Assembly: GCA_035547755.1 (NCBI GenBank)
Contig: DASZUG010000056.1
Location: 32,525-96,524, forward strand
Length of the DNA: 64,000 bases
Direction of reading: 5' to 3'
From: Mesorhizobium_L sp035547755
GTDB taxonomy: Bacteria > Pseudomonadota > Alphaproteobacteria > Rhizobiales > Rhizobiaceae
Position numbers and translations under genes: made by a program. The notes below the pieces were generated by a model, which saw only the letters and a list, made by a program, of their open reading frames with translations, was not told the origin of the DNA and did no database searches. This document shows positions 1-8,432 of the stretch, in pieces. Every line of letters begins with the position of its first letter. Within the stretch, counting starts at the first letter, position 1.

Positions 1-520
1 GCCAGACAAAGATAGGGGCCGCGGCGATCAGCGCCGCCCCGAAGATAGCACCGGCATATCGTCCGGTCAGACGGCGAATGAGTCCAAATGCAATATTGTA
101 GGAGAGATAGAGCGACAGCAGATACCAGATTCCTGCGAACTGGAACGGGTGTGGGAGAAGACCGGAAAAGGGTTTGAGCAGGATGGACAGGAGCGGATTG
201 CTATCCGTCGCAATCACCGGCATCCCGTGCGGGTAGGCGATAAGGCTGGACATTCCCAGCGGCCAAGCCCAGTGGCTGAAACGGAATGCCGTCCAGCCAA
301 GGAAGGAAACGGCCAAGTCACCGTTCAGCCATCCGACATTGGTTGGATCCAAAATCGGCAGGCTGAAAAACCACCAGAAAAGAAATAGCGGGACAATGAC
401 ATGGTGCAACCGCACCAGGGGGTGTGGACTACTGGTCGCCGCGTGCGGTGCCTCCAACTTGGAAGCGCTTCCATCTCTTTTCACGCGGACATTCGACTTC
501 GTCTGTTCGTGGTCCCGCAT
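1..520 (-). CDS. DUF6311 family integral membrane protein, C-terminus beyond the window
   Basis: I read this frame directly from the complement; it stays open from an ATG at 520 to the window edge, about 173 residues. Residues 1-30 are polar; a hydrophobic helix follows, then family-typical stretches: DPTNVGWLNGDLAVSFLGW, the WPLGM motif, a TDSNPLLSILLKPF loop and PHPFQFAGIWYLLSLYL. This pattern matches DUF6311, a family of large polytopic proteins resembling glycosyltransferase-associated membrane proteins and usually found beside GtrA, GtrB-like transferases and a methyltransferase. An alternative in-frame ATG lies at 566. The ribosome site at 520 is weak (AGGCAG), so the start is uncertain. 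The role is probably in envelope glycan modification, inferred from family context. Confidence 0.75.
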   Translation of the reverse strand, partial: MRDHEQTKSNVRVKRDGSASKLEAPHAATSSPHPLVRLHHVIVPLFLFWWFFSLPILDPTNVGWLNGDLAVSFLGWTAFRFSHWAWPLGMSSLIAYPHGMPVIATDSNPLLSILLKPFSGLLPHPFQFAGIWYLLSLYLSYNIAFGLIRRLTGRYAGAIFGAALIAAAPIFVW

Positions 521-683
521 CTGCCTGGAACGCCCGTCAGCGATTCGATGGTACATCAAACTGAATTTGCCCAATCGTGCGCTCTCTGTTTAGGCGAGTT
601 TCTGGACCAGGAACGCCTACGATTCAGGGCTAGCCAACCCACGCGGGGCGGATGAAGTGACGTCGCAACCCTGAGCGTGACCG

Positions 684-1403
684 CTACGCCGGACTCTTTC
701 GTGCAATGCAGAACACGCTAAGGCCGGCGACGCGGTTCAAATGAGCAAAGGGACGCTCAATCGAGCAGGCGAGACGCAGTGCCGTGTTCACGGGCCAACT
801 ATGAACCTTGAGGTCGGATTTCAAAGGAGCGCGCTTGGAGGCACCGGCCTTAAGCCGCCTTGCGGCGGCGATCGGGAAGACAAGGCCGAAATAGTAGCGG
901 CAGCGGATGATTTCGAGTCCGGATTTCCTTACCGTCTCATTCAACATCTGCGTCGTATAGCGCCTGTAATGACCCAGGAAGTCGTCGTGCGGGCTCCAAA
1001 GGAATTTGAACGCCGGAACGGAGATGAAAACGTCGCAACCCGGCGGAGCGGTGTCGACATAATGTTTCAGGACCGCGACATCGTCGGGAACGTGCTCTAG
1101 GACGTCCATGAACAGCATCAGATCGGCGGTGGGCTCATTGAAATCGCGCGTATAAACCGTCCGCGGATCCGTTGATCGCCGCCGAATCTCATCGTCATTG
1201 TAGCCCGTGTCGACACACGTAACATGGTCGACCCGACCTATATCCAGCAACTGCTTCGAGAAGAACCCGGAGCCGGCGCCGACATCAACGAGATGGCCGT
1301 AGTGACGACGTGGAAGAAATTTTGCCATACAGAGAAGCTTGGAGCGATAATACCAGTGGTCAGCTATATGATTGCCGAGAATCTCCTCTTCTTTCAGATC
1401 CAC
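684..1403 (-). CDS. Class I SAM-dependent methyltransferase
   Basis: A 239-residue protein with a GTG start preceded by GGAG at good spacing. Residues 38-47 hold the SAM-binding glycine motif VDVGAGSGFF. An acidic strand-2 end follows (CVDTGYND), and the motif LMLFMDVLEHVPDD marks the post-motif region of the Methyltransf_11/23 type. The segment HYRRYT around residue 150 is typical of methyltransferases found beside GtrA/GtrB polysaccharide genes. It lies upstream of the DUF6311 gene on the same strand with a gap of about 160 bases, so the two are probably cotranscribed. The substrate is unknown; a sugar, lipid carrier or glycolipid is likely from context. Confidence 0.85.
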   Translation of the reverse strand: MDLKEEEILGNHIADHWYYRSKLLCMAKFLPRRHYGHLVDVGAGSGFFSKQLLDIGRVDHVTCVDTGYNDDEIRRRSTDPRTVYTRDFNEPTADLMLFMDVLEHVPDDVAVLKHYVDTAPPGCDVFISVPAFKFLWSPHDDFLGHYRRYTTQMLNETVRKSGLEIIRCRYYFGLVFPIAAARRLKAGASKRAPLKSDLKVHSWPVNTALRLACSIERPFAHLNRVAGLSVFCIARKSPA

Positions 1404-1863
1404 TTATAAATTCTCCGAATGGGTGACTGCCGCATGAGAAGATGCTTCGTCTGAACAGTATCAGCGGATTATTTTCCTCCACAGTATCAAGGGAAAACGA
1501 CACCGTAAAGCTAGGGTCGGGACCTATTAATCTGTAGAGCTGGTGGCTTGGTGGTGATTCAAGGTGACGGGAGGACGCGCGCAAACATTTCTGTCCGCCA
1601 TTGCATTCGCCGCTGCCTCATCTTGTCGATCAATGGAGTTCGATTCCAGCGACAGAAGGGGGAGGTGTTTTTATTGCTCCGCTGGCAGAGGTTTGTGGTC
1701 ATTCGCGGCTATGCGGAATACACGCAAGGGGTTAAGGTACCGGCATTGCACTTACGGGCGGCTCGCAAAACGAGTGAGCCTATGGGCGGGAGTCAACGGC
1801 TGTTCGATCCGAAGTAAAGGGAATCCCGCATCTGTTGAATTGATTTATTGCGGGGGGCGAAAC
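1404..1863 (+). other. Intergenic region without a convincing gene
   Basis: This 460-base stretch separates the minus-strand methyltransferase from the plus-strand DUF6790 gene. The open frames inside it have no recognisable domain and odd composition (for example Cys/Arg-rich). It must hold the two divergent promoters, but I see no strong -35/-10 pair. A T-loop-like GTTCGATTCC occurs near 1638 without supporting stems. This is the left edge of the proposed inserted block. Confidence 0.5.
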
Positions 1864-2403
1864 TTGACTGGAATCATCGCTTTCGTACTTGGCAATTTCA
1901 CGCTGACATTCCTCGTTGTCGGCTTTATCTTTTCGCTAGTAACGCTCGCTCGCGCTCCGAGTCCCTTGACTGCTCCAGTGGTCGTTGAGGCGCTATTCAA
2001 ATGGTTTCTCTTCTTCTCGATCGGCGTCAGCTATTTCTATAATGCTGTCATGCACACGGCATTTGCCGAGACTGCTGCCTCCTATATCGGCTGGGCGAAC
2101 AGCCCGTTCCAGTATGAAGTCGGTTTCGCCAGTCTCGGCTTCGCCGCGGTCGGTTTCCTCGCGGCCTGGCGAGGGTTCGATATGCGACTCGCCGCCATTT
2201 TGGGGCCGGCGCTGTTCCTGTGGGGTGCCGCCGGCGGCCACATCTACCAGATGCTGGCGGCCCGCAATTTCGCGCCCGGCAATGCAGGCATCATCTTCTG
2301 GACCGACATCTTCGTGCCGCTGATAGGCTTCGCTCTCCTGTGGTTTCAATTCCACTACCGGGAGCGCCGGATACCAGGCCGATCTCCGGCGCTTCGAGCT
2401 TGA
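1864..2403 (+). CDS. DUF6790 family small membrane protein
   Basis: About 179 residues from a TTG start preceded by GGGGGGCG. The frame is open further upstream, but the upstream residues are not membrane-like. Four or five hydrophobic helices are visible: residues 3-25, 40-58, 75-95, 105-125 and 140-158. Conserved-looking loops are SYFYNAVMH, GWANSPFQYEVGFASLGFA, GGHIYQM and NAGIIFWTDI, which I recognise as the DUF6790 pattern. The function of the family is unknown. It stands alone, between the methyltransferase and the convergent importer operon. Confidence 0.7.
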   Translation: MTGIIAFVLGNFTLTFLVVGFIFSLVTLARAPSPLTAPVVVEALFKWFLFFSIGVSYFYNAVMHTAFAETAASYIGWANSPFQYEVGFASLGFAAVGFLAAWRGFDMRLAAILGPALFLWGAAGGHIYQMLAARNFAPGNAGIIFWTDIFVPLIGFALLWFQFHYRERRIPGRSPALRA

Positions 2404-2510
2404 CCACTTGCGGCACGCAAATTTGATCCGATTAATGTAATCGGCATTCGACGGCTCGACGCGAGCACACCGGCGTGGGTTCCCGTTCCGCTTGCCTCGG
2501 CACGTCGTAC

Positions 2511-3284
2511 CTACATGGCGTGATTCGTCGAAACATGCCACGGCGTGAGCCAGGCCCTGAGGCGCCCTATCAGTGCGTAGAGGATGAGGCCCATTAGCGT
2601 CAGCAGGACGATGACGCCGAACAGGTCCGGCACGGCGAGGTTCTGGAGGTAGGATACGGCAAGAAAGCCGAGACCCTCATTGCCGCCGATGAATTCCCCC
2701 ACGATGGCGCCGATCATGGCCAGCACGACCGCGACCTCCATGCCCGTCAGGATCACCGGAAGGGCCGTCGGCAGTTCCAGCATGACGAAGCGCTGCATCG
2801 GCCGTGCCTGCAGGATTACCATGACGTCGCGGTCGCCCGGTTCGATCGACTTGAAGGCGACGAGCGCATTGGAAAAGACCGGAAAGAAGGCAAGGGCGGC
2901 GGAAATGACGATCTTCGATTCCAGTCCGAAACCGAACCAGAGGATGAAGAGAGGTGCGAGCGCGATCTTCGGGATCAGCTGGAAGACGATGATGAAGGGT
3001 TTCGCGGCCCATTCGACCGGCGGTATGCGCGCCATGAAGAAGCCGAGGAACACGCCGAGGAGAACGGCGATGACGAAGCCCGAAACGGTTTCGGTGGCAG
3101 TGACCAGTACGTGATGCCAGAGCTTCGGATCGAACACCATCTTCGACAACGCCGCGACGATCGCCTCGGGCGGCGGCAGGACGAAGGCCGAGACGACGGC
3201 CGTATGCACATAGAGCGACCAGGCCGCGAGGAAGACGATGACGGCGGCGATCGGCAGGAAGAGGCGTTGGCTCCTAGGGCTCAT
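2511..3284 (-). CDS. ABC importer permease, SsuC/TauC type
   Basis: A 257-residue polytopic protein of BPD_transp_1 type with about six membrane segments. The EAA coupling loop is visible as VMVILQARPMQRFVMLELP, followed by PVILTGMEVAVVLAMIGAIVGEF. These proteins form the channel of importers for small organic anions or thiamine-precursor-like compounds; substrates in this family cannot be told from the permease. Its ATG overlaps the TGA of the upstream ATPase gene (ATGA), so it is translationally coupled as the last gene of the cupin-SBP-ATPase-permease transcript. Confidence 0.9.
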   Translation of the reverse strand: MSPRSQRLFLPIAAVIVFLAAWSLYVHTAVVSAFVLPPPEAIVAALSKMVFDPKLWHHVLVTATETVSGFVIAVLLGVFLGFFMARIPPVEWAAKPFIIVFQLIPKIALAPLFILWFGFGLESKIVISAALAFFPVFSNALVAFKSIEPGDRDVMVILQARPMQRFVMLELPTALPVILTGMEVAVVLAMIGAIVGEFIGGNEGLGFLAVSYLQNLAVPDLFGVIVLLTLMGLILYALIGRLRAWLTPWHVSTNHAM

Positions 3285-4087
3285 GCGGCGGCTCCCGTCA
3301 AAAGATGGCGCAAATGGCCGACCATGTCCTGGAATTCCACCCGGCGTTGCAGATCGAGGTCACGGGGGCGTTCGAAAGAGATTTCGACGATATTGGTGAT
3401 GCGCGCGGGCCGCGGCGCGAGCACCACGACGCTGTCCGACAGGAACGCGGCTTCGGTGATCGAATGGGTGACGAGAATGGTCGTCACCTTCGCCCGCGCG
3501 CAGACCTCCATCAATTCGACATTGAGGGCGTCGCGTGTCATGGCGTCGAGCGCGCCGAACGGTTCGTCGAGCAGCAGCACCTCGGGATCGGTGACGAGCG
3601 CCCGCGCCAGCGACGCCCGCTGACGCATCCCGCCGGAAAGTGCGGTCGGACGGTGATCCTCGAAGCCCTTGAGGCCCACCGTTTCGCATATCTCGTGCGC
3701 GCGCTCCCGGCGCTTGGCGCGGTCGATGCCGGCGATGCGAAGCGGTAGGGCGACGTTTTCCGCCACCGTGAACCACGGGAACAGCCGGGCCTCCTGGAAC
3801 ATCATGGAAACGGGCCGCGTCGCCTCGGTCGAACGCGCCGTCCCGGACCAGACCGGCTTGCCACGCACCTCTATGCTGCCGGCCGTCGGTATTTCCAGGC
3901 CGGCGATAATCCTCAGAAGCGTTGTCTTGCCGCAGCCGGACGGCCCCAGGAGCGAGACGAACTCGCCATGGCGGATCTCGAGATTGGCGTCGGTGATGGC
4001 GGCGACGGCGGCAGGCCCGCTGCCGAAGACCTTGCTCAACCCGCTTATCCGAATATCGGTTCGCGGAGTTGTCGAATTTGCTCCCAT
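3281..4087 (-). CDS. ABC importer ATPase, SsuB/TauB type
   Basis: A 268-residue nucleotide-binding subunit. Walker A is GPSGCGKTTLLR, the signature is LSGGMRQRASLARAL, Walker B is VLLLDEPFGALD, and the switch histidine lies in TILVTHSI. The start chosen is the ATG that shares its A with the TAA stop of the binding-protein gene (TAATG); the frame upstream of it is only a shadow of that gene. It energises the permease downstream. The MFQEARLFPW Q-loop is typical of nitrate/sulfonate/taurine-class ATPases. Confidence 0.9.
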   Translation of the reverse strand: MGANSTTPRTDIRISGLSKVFGSGPAAVAAITDANLEIRHGEFVSLLGPSGCGKTTLLRIIAGLEIPTAGSIEVRGKPVWSGTARSTEATRPVSMMFQEARLFPWFTVAENVALPLRIAGIDRAKRRERAHEICETVGLKGFEDHRPTALSGGMRQRASLARALVTDPEVLLLDEPFGALDAMTRDALNVELMEVCARAKVTTILVTHSITEAAFLSDSVVVLAPRPARITNIVEISFERPRDLDLQRRVEFQDMVGHLRHLLTGAAA

Positions 4088-5100
4088 TAGCGGATCGCCT
4101 TGTCGAGAAGATCGTTCGTATAGAGCGTCTTCGGGTCGGGCGCCGAATTGATCATGCCGGCATCGTGAAGCGTCGTGACCGCGGCGGCCCAAAGCTCGGG
4201 AATGTTGCGCAGCAGATTATCGTTGCCTTTCGCGACCCAGCCACGAGCGTTCTCCGACAGGTTAAGCTCGGCCGTCTTCATGTCATTCAGTCCAGGCATG
4301 GTGTATTTCGCCATGATCGCCTTGATGATCGGCTGCAGGTCCTTGGCCGTGGCGATCTCGAGCGCGGAGCGATGCGTGGCCTTGAGGAAGGCGACATATT
4401 TGTCGGGATTGGCGGAGATATCCTTCTCCTGCGCGACATAGACCTGGCCGGGCATGCCGTCGTCCATGGGGATGGCGAAGACATCCTTGCGCACTGCCTT
4501 CGCCTTGACCATGGAGGAGGTGTTGCCGATGAACGCGCCGGCCCGCCCCGCCTCGATCAGCGCGAAGGAGGCGGCGCTGTCGGCGACCTTGACCTTGTTC
4601 ACCTTGTCCGTCGCCAGATTGCCCTTGCGCATCATCAAATTGAGGGTGCCTTCCATCGAGCCGCCGAGCGAGGCCATGCCGACGGTTCGACCGACGAGAT
4701 CGGCGACGTTCTTCACCGGATTCTTGATCGAGGAGATGATGTAGAAGGGCGACAATTGCGCGATAGTCGCGATCGAAATCAGCGGTGCGCCATGGTTCAC
4801 CCTGGAGATGAGATAATTGGTGCCACCTGTCCGGCCCGAATCCATCTGTCCGGCCAGCACCATCTGCGCCGCCATGGCCGCGCCATTCGCCGCCTGGACC
4901 TCTACCGTCAGGCCCGCATCGTCATAATAGCCGGCTGCGCTGGCGTAGAGAACCGGCGCGAAGGAGAGCGAATAGGTGAACGGGGTGATAAAACGAAAAC
5001 CGATGGTTTTTGCCGACGCGCTTCTTCCTGCGGAAAGAAAGAAAAGGGAAGCGGCGGACGCGGCGAGAAAATCCCGGCGCTTGAGGATCGGGTTGGTCAT
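4087..5100 (-). CDS. NMT1/SsuA-like periplasmic substrate-binding protein
   Basis: About 337 residues. Of two nearby ATGs I chose the one at 5100 because AGGAGG lies about nine bases upstream, whereas the ATG at 5109 directly abuts it. The N-terminus carries a twin-arginine-like motif (KRRDFLAASA) and a hydrophobic stretch ending ASA, so export is probably Tat-dependent. The mature part has the NMT1 pattern: FAPVLYASAAGYYDDAGLTVEVQ, then GRTVGMASLGGS. The ligand is unknown. It is the first component of the importer downstream of the bicupin gene. Confidence 0.85.
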   Translation of the reverse strand: MTNPILKRRDFLAASAASLFFLSAGRSASAKTIGFRFITPFTYSLSFAPVLYASAAGYYDDAGLTVEVQAANGAAMAAQMVLAGQMDSGRTGGTNYLISRVNHGAPLISIATIAQLSPFYIISSIKNPVKNVADLVGRTVGMASLGGSMEGTLNLMMRKGNLATDKVNKVKVADSAASFALIEAGRAGAFIGNTSSMVKAKAVRKDVFAIPMDDGMPGQVYVAQEKDISANPDKYVAFLKATHRSALEIATAKDLQPIIKAIMAKYTMPGLNDMKTAELNLSENARGWVAKGNDNLLRNIPELWAAAVTTLHDAGMINSAPDPKTLYTNDLLDKAIR

Positions 5101-5286
5101 TCTTGTCATTCCTCCTTTGTCCTTGCGGAGCGCAGTCCTTGAGTTCCGGCCTCTTGTATGACCACCGTCGCTCCGCATTTCCGTAAACACTGCCTGCCAT
5201 TCCGGCATGCCGACAAACGATACAAGCCGACCGCGCAGGCCATTGAAAGCCCGCGCGGCCGACATGTCATTCAACTGAAACAGCGG

Positions 5287-6234
5287 TTAGGCCTTTTCGA
5301 ACACCACGGTCTCCGGTTTCTCCGAGCCTACCACATACCAGACGGTCGCCGTACCGGCGCCGTTGTTGCGGAACCAGTGCTTGCGGCCGGCGGGGGTCTT
5401 GACCAGGTCGCGCGGCCCAAGTTCGATTTCGACCTTCTCGCCGCCATCTTCCCAGCCGACCGTCAGCGACCCTTCGAGCACGAGGAAGGCGTCCTCGACA
5501 TCACGCACGAAGGGCTTGACGCCGACGCGAGACGGGATGCCCAGCATTTCCTTGCGGCAGGTATCGCTCTCTATAGCGCCGGGGCCGACATAGACCTTGC
5601 GGGTGAAGCCGGCGGGATCCCAGTGCGTCGGCTGCTCCGAATGGCGGATGACATAGCGCGCCATCAGCTTCTGCAACGGATGGGAACCGTTCGGATCGAA
5701 AGGAAGCGTCTTGCCGGGCGCTGCGCCGAAGCTGCGCGCCAGTTCCGCGGGATGCTCCTTGGGGTGATAGTGATAGACCGGGGGCAGCGGCTTGCCGACA
5801 TCGACCGAGATCGTCATCAGGACCGGCTCGACGCCGTCGACGCGGAAGCCGTGTCCGATCTCTCGGGCGTTCAGGATCATGTCCTTCGGCCCGAGATTGA
5901 CCTCGACGACCTCGCCGTCCTTCTCCCAGCCGACGATGAGCGCGCCGTCGATGATGAGGAAGCTCTCCTCGATCTCATGGCTGTGGCAGGCGGCGTATTT
6001 GCCGGGTTCCTTGTAGATGAGCGACAGCGTGAAATGATCGGGCTTCAGCGTCGTGTTGTCGCCGACCTTGGGCGATCCCCCGGCGCCGATATAGCGCATC
6101 TGGGCGCGGGAAAGATCGGGAAAGCCGATATTGGAGGGGAAGGCTTCCCAGTCGAACTTCTTGTCGACGAAGCGGCCGGTATGCGCCTTGAGGTCTTCGG
6201 CGAGCGCCGATTTGGGCGTGGCATGCAAAGTCAT
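5287..6234 (-). CDS. Bicupin protein (cupin dioxygenase/isomerase-like)
   Basis: A 315-residue protein with two cupin barrels. The first (about residues 60-150) has a metal-type motif, HSHEIEESF, with a later histidine in GHGF. The second (about 215-310) has the same fold signature, but its first ligand motif is degenerate (FVRDVEDAF lacks the His pair), although a histidine remains in KHWF. Thus only the N-terminal barrel looks competent for metal. The gene starts 112 bases from the divergent IclR gene and leads into the minus-strand importer genes, suggesting a role in handling the imported compound. Function beyond 'cupin' is not established. Confidence 0.8.
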   Translation of the reverse strand: MTLHATPKSALAEDLKAHTGRFVDKKFDWEAFPSNIGFPDLSRAQMRYIGAGGSPKVGDNTTLKPDHFTLSLIYKEPGKYAACHSHEIEESFLIIDGALIVGWEKDGEVVEVNLGPKDMILNAREIGHGFRVDGVEPVLMTISVDVGKPLPPVYHYHPKEHPAELARSFGAAPGKTLPFDPNGSHPLQKLMARYVIRHSEQPTHWDPAGFTRKVYVGPGAIESDTCRKEMLGIPSRVGVKPFVRDVEDAFLVLEGSLTVGWEDGGEKVEIELGPRDLVKTPAGRKHWFRNNGAGTATVWYVVGSEKPETVVFEKA

Positions 6235-6309
6235 GGTGCATCTCTCCGGATGATTGCGGGAAAGCGATGCGAGACAAGTAATGAAGGCTTGTTTTGCAGT
6301 CGATGGAGT

Positions 6310-6325
6310 GTTTTACTGGCAAAAC
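6310..6325. promoter_or_regulatory. Candidate operator in the divergent bicupin/IclR promoter
   Basis: The 16-base near-palindrome GTTTTACTGGCAAAAC lies 21 bases before the IclR start. A further half-site, GTTTTGC, is at 6291-6297. IclR-family proteins usually bind short palindromes in their own divergent promoters, so autoregulation and control of the bicupin-importer operon is a reasonable inference. Confidence 0.5.
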
Positions 6326-6346
6326 ATCGCTTGTCGGAAGGCGACC

Positions 6347-7150
6347 ATGGCCGACAAATCTCCCGTGCAAGGTTCTGGCAATGTCGAGGATCGTTATCTT
6401 GTTCCCGGCTTGATGCGCGGGCTGCAGGCGTTGCAATGTTTCACCCCTGAAGCGCCGCATCTCAGCCTCAGCGAAATCGCGAGGCGGCTCGATGTCACCC
6501 GCTCGGCCGCGTTCCGCACAGTGTACACGCTGACGCAAGCGGGATGCCTGCTGCACGACGCCCGCTTCAACACTTATTCCCTCGGGCCGGGTGTCCTGCG
6601 GCTCGGCTACGGCTATCTGGCGACGCGCCAGATGGTGGAACTGGCCCAGCCGGAACTGGAGCGCCTGCGCGACCGCACGGGATGGTCGACCCATATGGGC
6701 GTGCTCGACGGCACCTCCGTACTCTATATTTTGAGGGCGCCCGTGCGCAGCGCCGACGCCAGCATCGTCCATGTCGGCAGCAGGCTGCCGGTGCAGACGA
6801 CGACGATGGGGCGCGTGCTCCTCGCCGATCTGAGCGACGAGGAACTGACCGAGATGCATCGCCGCGACCGCCGACAGGATGGCCGTCTGGCGGGAACGGG
6901 ATTGCGCGAATGGCTCGTCCACGGACGGTTGGGCAGGGGCGAACCGGTCATCATCCATGCCGGAGACTTCGAAGCCAGGATCGCCTCCGCCGCGGCGCCC
7001 GTGCGCGACCGGAGCGGCCGCGTCGTCGCCGCGATCAGCATCACGACACGGATCGACCGCGTGCGCACGGCTGGCCCGGAGGAAAGGCTACGGACCGACC
7101 TGATCGATACCGCAAGGCGCATTTCCCTTCTCCTCGGTTGGACAGGCTAA
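6347..7150 (+). CDS. IclR family transcriptional regulator
   Basis: A 267-residue protein starting at the ATG preceded by GGAAGG. The N-terminal winged helix-turn-helix is at about residues 35-75 (LSLSEIARRLDVTRSAAFR). The C-terminal effector domain has family landmarks: GWSTHMGVLDGTSVLYI, LPVQTTTMGRVLLADL and a final SAAAPVRDRSGRVVAAISI. These regulators usually respond to aromatic or related small molecules. The gene sits between the bicupin importer operon and catabolic operon 1, so it may control either or both. Confidence 0.9.
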   Translation: MADKSPVQGSGNVEDRYLVPGLMRGLQALQCFTPEAPHLSLSEIARRLDVTRSAAFRTVYTLTQAGCLLHDARFNTYSLGPGVLRLGYGYLATRQMVELAQPELERLRDRTGWSTHMGVLDGTSVLYILRAPVRSADASIVHVGSRLPVQTTTMGRVLLADLSDEELTEMHRRDRRQDGRLAGTGLREWLVHGRLGRGEPVIIHAGDFEARIASAAAPVRDRSGRVVAAISITTRIDRVRTAGPEERLRTDLIDTARRISLLLGWTG

Positions 7151-7275
7151 GCCTGATCAACATCAGTCCCCCATCATCCGCCTGCCGAAGCATGGGCCGC
7201 TGGGGTAATTTCCAAAAAGATTCAGCCGGTTCATTGTTCGCGAACGCATCCGCCGCGACGTGGAACACGCGTCTG

Positions 7276-7304
7276 TTGACAAGAAGTAAAGATTTCGGCA
7301 TGAT
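7276..7304 (+). promoter_or_regulatory. Candidate sigma-70 promoter of catabolic operon 1
   Basis: A perfect TTGACA at 7276-7281 is followed after 17 bases by CATGAT at 7299-7304 (four of six matches to TATAAT). The predicted transcription start would fall near 7311, inside the palindrome cluster described next. No other promoter-like pair stands out before the first gene. Confidence 0.55.
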
Positions 7305-7308
7305 AACT

Positions 7309-7334
7309 TATGAACGTTATGTTCATATATGAAC
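7309..7334. promoter_or_regulatory. Overlapping palindromic operators at the operon 1 start site
   Basis: Two inverted repeats share a half-site: TATGAAC-n5-GTTCATA (7309-7327) and the perfect 14-base palindrome GTTCATATATGAAC (7321-7334). They overlap the expected transcription start of the operon. A related imperfect site lies before the second IclR gene at 23069-23082, which suggests that IclR binds here. Confidence 0.6.
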
Positions 7335-7363
7335 AAAATCGCTTGAACAGCAGGGAGGCTCGG

Positions 7364-7627
7364 ATGGCGGAACATCAGGATCTCGCGCATCAATCGCTTG
7401 GCCGTGCGTTAACATCCGAGGAAGTTGCGCTGGCGGCGGCGCTCAGCGCGGCTTACGCAAAAGGAACGCATGATTTCGCGGCCGTCGCCGAAGCCTTGAC
7501 GCGGGAGAAGGTCGTCGCGCCGCTCTCGCGCCAGACCGACTGGACCGAAGCCCTGCTGGCGGAGGAATTGGCAGCGATCAACGCCGATCTCGACGCCGCC
7601 TATGAGGCAAACGGCTATGGTGCTTGA
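7364..7627 (+). CDS. Small recombinase-like helix-turn-helix protein
   Basis: An 87-residue acidic protein starting at an ATG with AGGGAGG upstream. It resembles small proteins labelled 'recombinase-like helix-turn-helix domain' that occur with importers and oxygenases in Bradyrhizobium-like genomes. The sequence alternates Ala-rich helices (EEVALAAALSAAYAKG, FAAVAEALTREKVVAP) and ends DWTEALLAEELAAINADL, consistent with a compact three-helix fold. It is the first gene of the operon and overlaps the ATPase gene by 11 bases. Its role is unknown; a regulatory or adaptor function is possible. Confidence 0.65.
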   Translation: MAEHQDLAHQSLGRALTSEEVALAAALSAAYAKGTHDFAAVAEALTREKVVAPLSRQTDWTEALLAEELAAINADLDAAYEANGYGA

Positions 7628-8387
7628 GTTCCGCTCGGTCACGAAGGAATTCACCGGTCGCGCCGGCGGCTTCCTGACGGCTGTCAAGGACATCAGCCTC
7701 GGCGTGAAGGAAGGCGAATTCGTCTCCGTGGTCGGGCCTTCCGGATGCGGCAAATCCACCTTGCTCAGCATGACCGCCGGCCTCTACCAGCCGACGCGCG
7801 GCGAGGTTCTGGTCAGCAACCGACCTGTCAGCGGACCGAACGCCCATGTCGGCTTCATGCTGCAGAAGGACCTGCTTCTGCCCTGGCGCAACATCGTCGA
7901 GAACGTCGAGTTCGGCCTTGAGGCGCGCGGTGTGGCCAGGGCCGAACGCCGCGACCGCGCCCTCGCCGAAATCCGGCGCTGCCATCTCGAGGGCTTCGAG
8001 AACCATTATCCCTATCAGCTTTCGGGTGGCATGCGGCAGCGCGCGGCGCTGGCGCGCACGCTTGCCATCGACCCCGAAATCATCCTGCTCGACGAGCCGT
8101 TTTCCGCGCTCGACGCGCAGACCAAGCTCATCTTGCAGAACAGCTTCGCCGGTACCATCGCGGAAAGCGCGAAGACCACGCTTCTTATCACGCACGACCT
8201 GTCCGAGGCGGTGCTGATGTCCGACCGCATCATCGTGCTTTCCGAACGGCCGGGCAGCATCGTGGCCGAGATCGCAATCGATCTTCCTTATCGAGACCAG
8301 CCGCTCAAGCGGCGCGTCATGTCGGAGGTCAACGACTATGCGGCGCAGATTTTCAAGCATCTCAGACTCGAGGAAAAGGCCGCCTGA
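7617..8387 (+). CDS. ABC importer ATPase, SsuB/TauB type
   Basis: A 256-residue ATPase. Walker A is GPSGCGKSTLLS, the signature is LSGGMRQRAALARTL, Walker B is IILLDEPFSALD, and the switch histidine is in LLITHDLSEA. I took the ATG at 7617, with GAGG about nine bases upstream, over the ATG at 7602, which lacks a ribosome site. The gene begins inside the end of the small HTH gene, so translation is probably coupled. With the next two genes it forms an importer similar in type to the one at 2.5-5.1 kb. Confidence 0.9.
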   Translation: MVLEFRSVTKEFTGRAGGFLTAVKDISLGVKEGEFVSVVGPSGCGKSTLLSMTAGLYQPTRGEVLVSNRPVSGPNAHVGFMLQKDLLLPWRNIVENVEFGLEARGVARAERRDRALAEIRRCHLEGFENHYPYQLSGGMRQRAALARTLAIDPEIILLDEPFSALDAQTKLILQNSFAGTIAESAKTTLLITHDLSEAVLMSDRIIVLSERPGSIVAEIAIDLPYRDQPLKRRVMSEVNDYAAQIFKHLRLEEKAA

Positions 8388-8432
8388 CCGGCTGAAAGCA
8401 ACGCCAACGAAAAGCAAATCCAGGGGAACAGA

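Noticed and set aside
1630..1660. T-loop-like GTTCGATTCC, and a 10-base match (CGATTCCAGC) between about 1638 and 52155, considered as tRNA or attachment-site remnants.
   Set aside because: The bases around the loop do not form a T stem or acceptor stem, and a 10-base match is easily chance in 64 kb.
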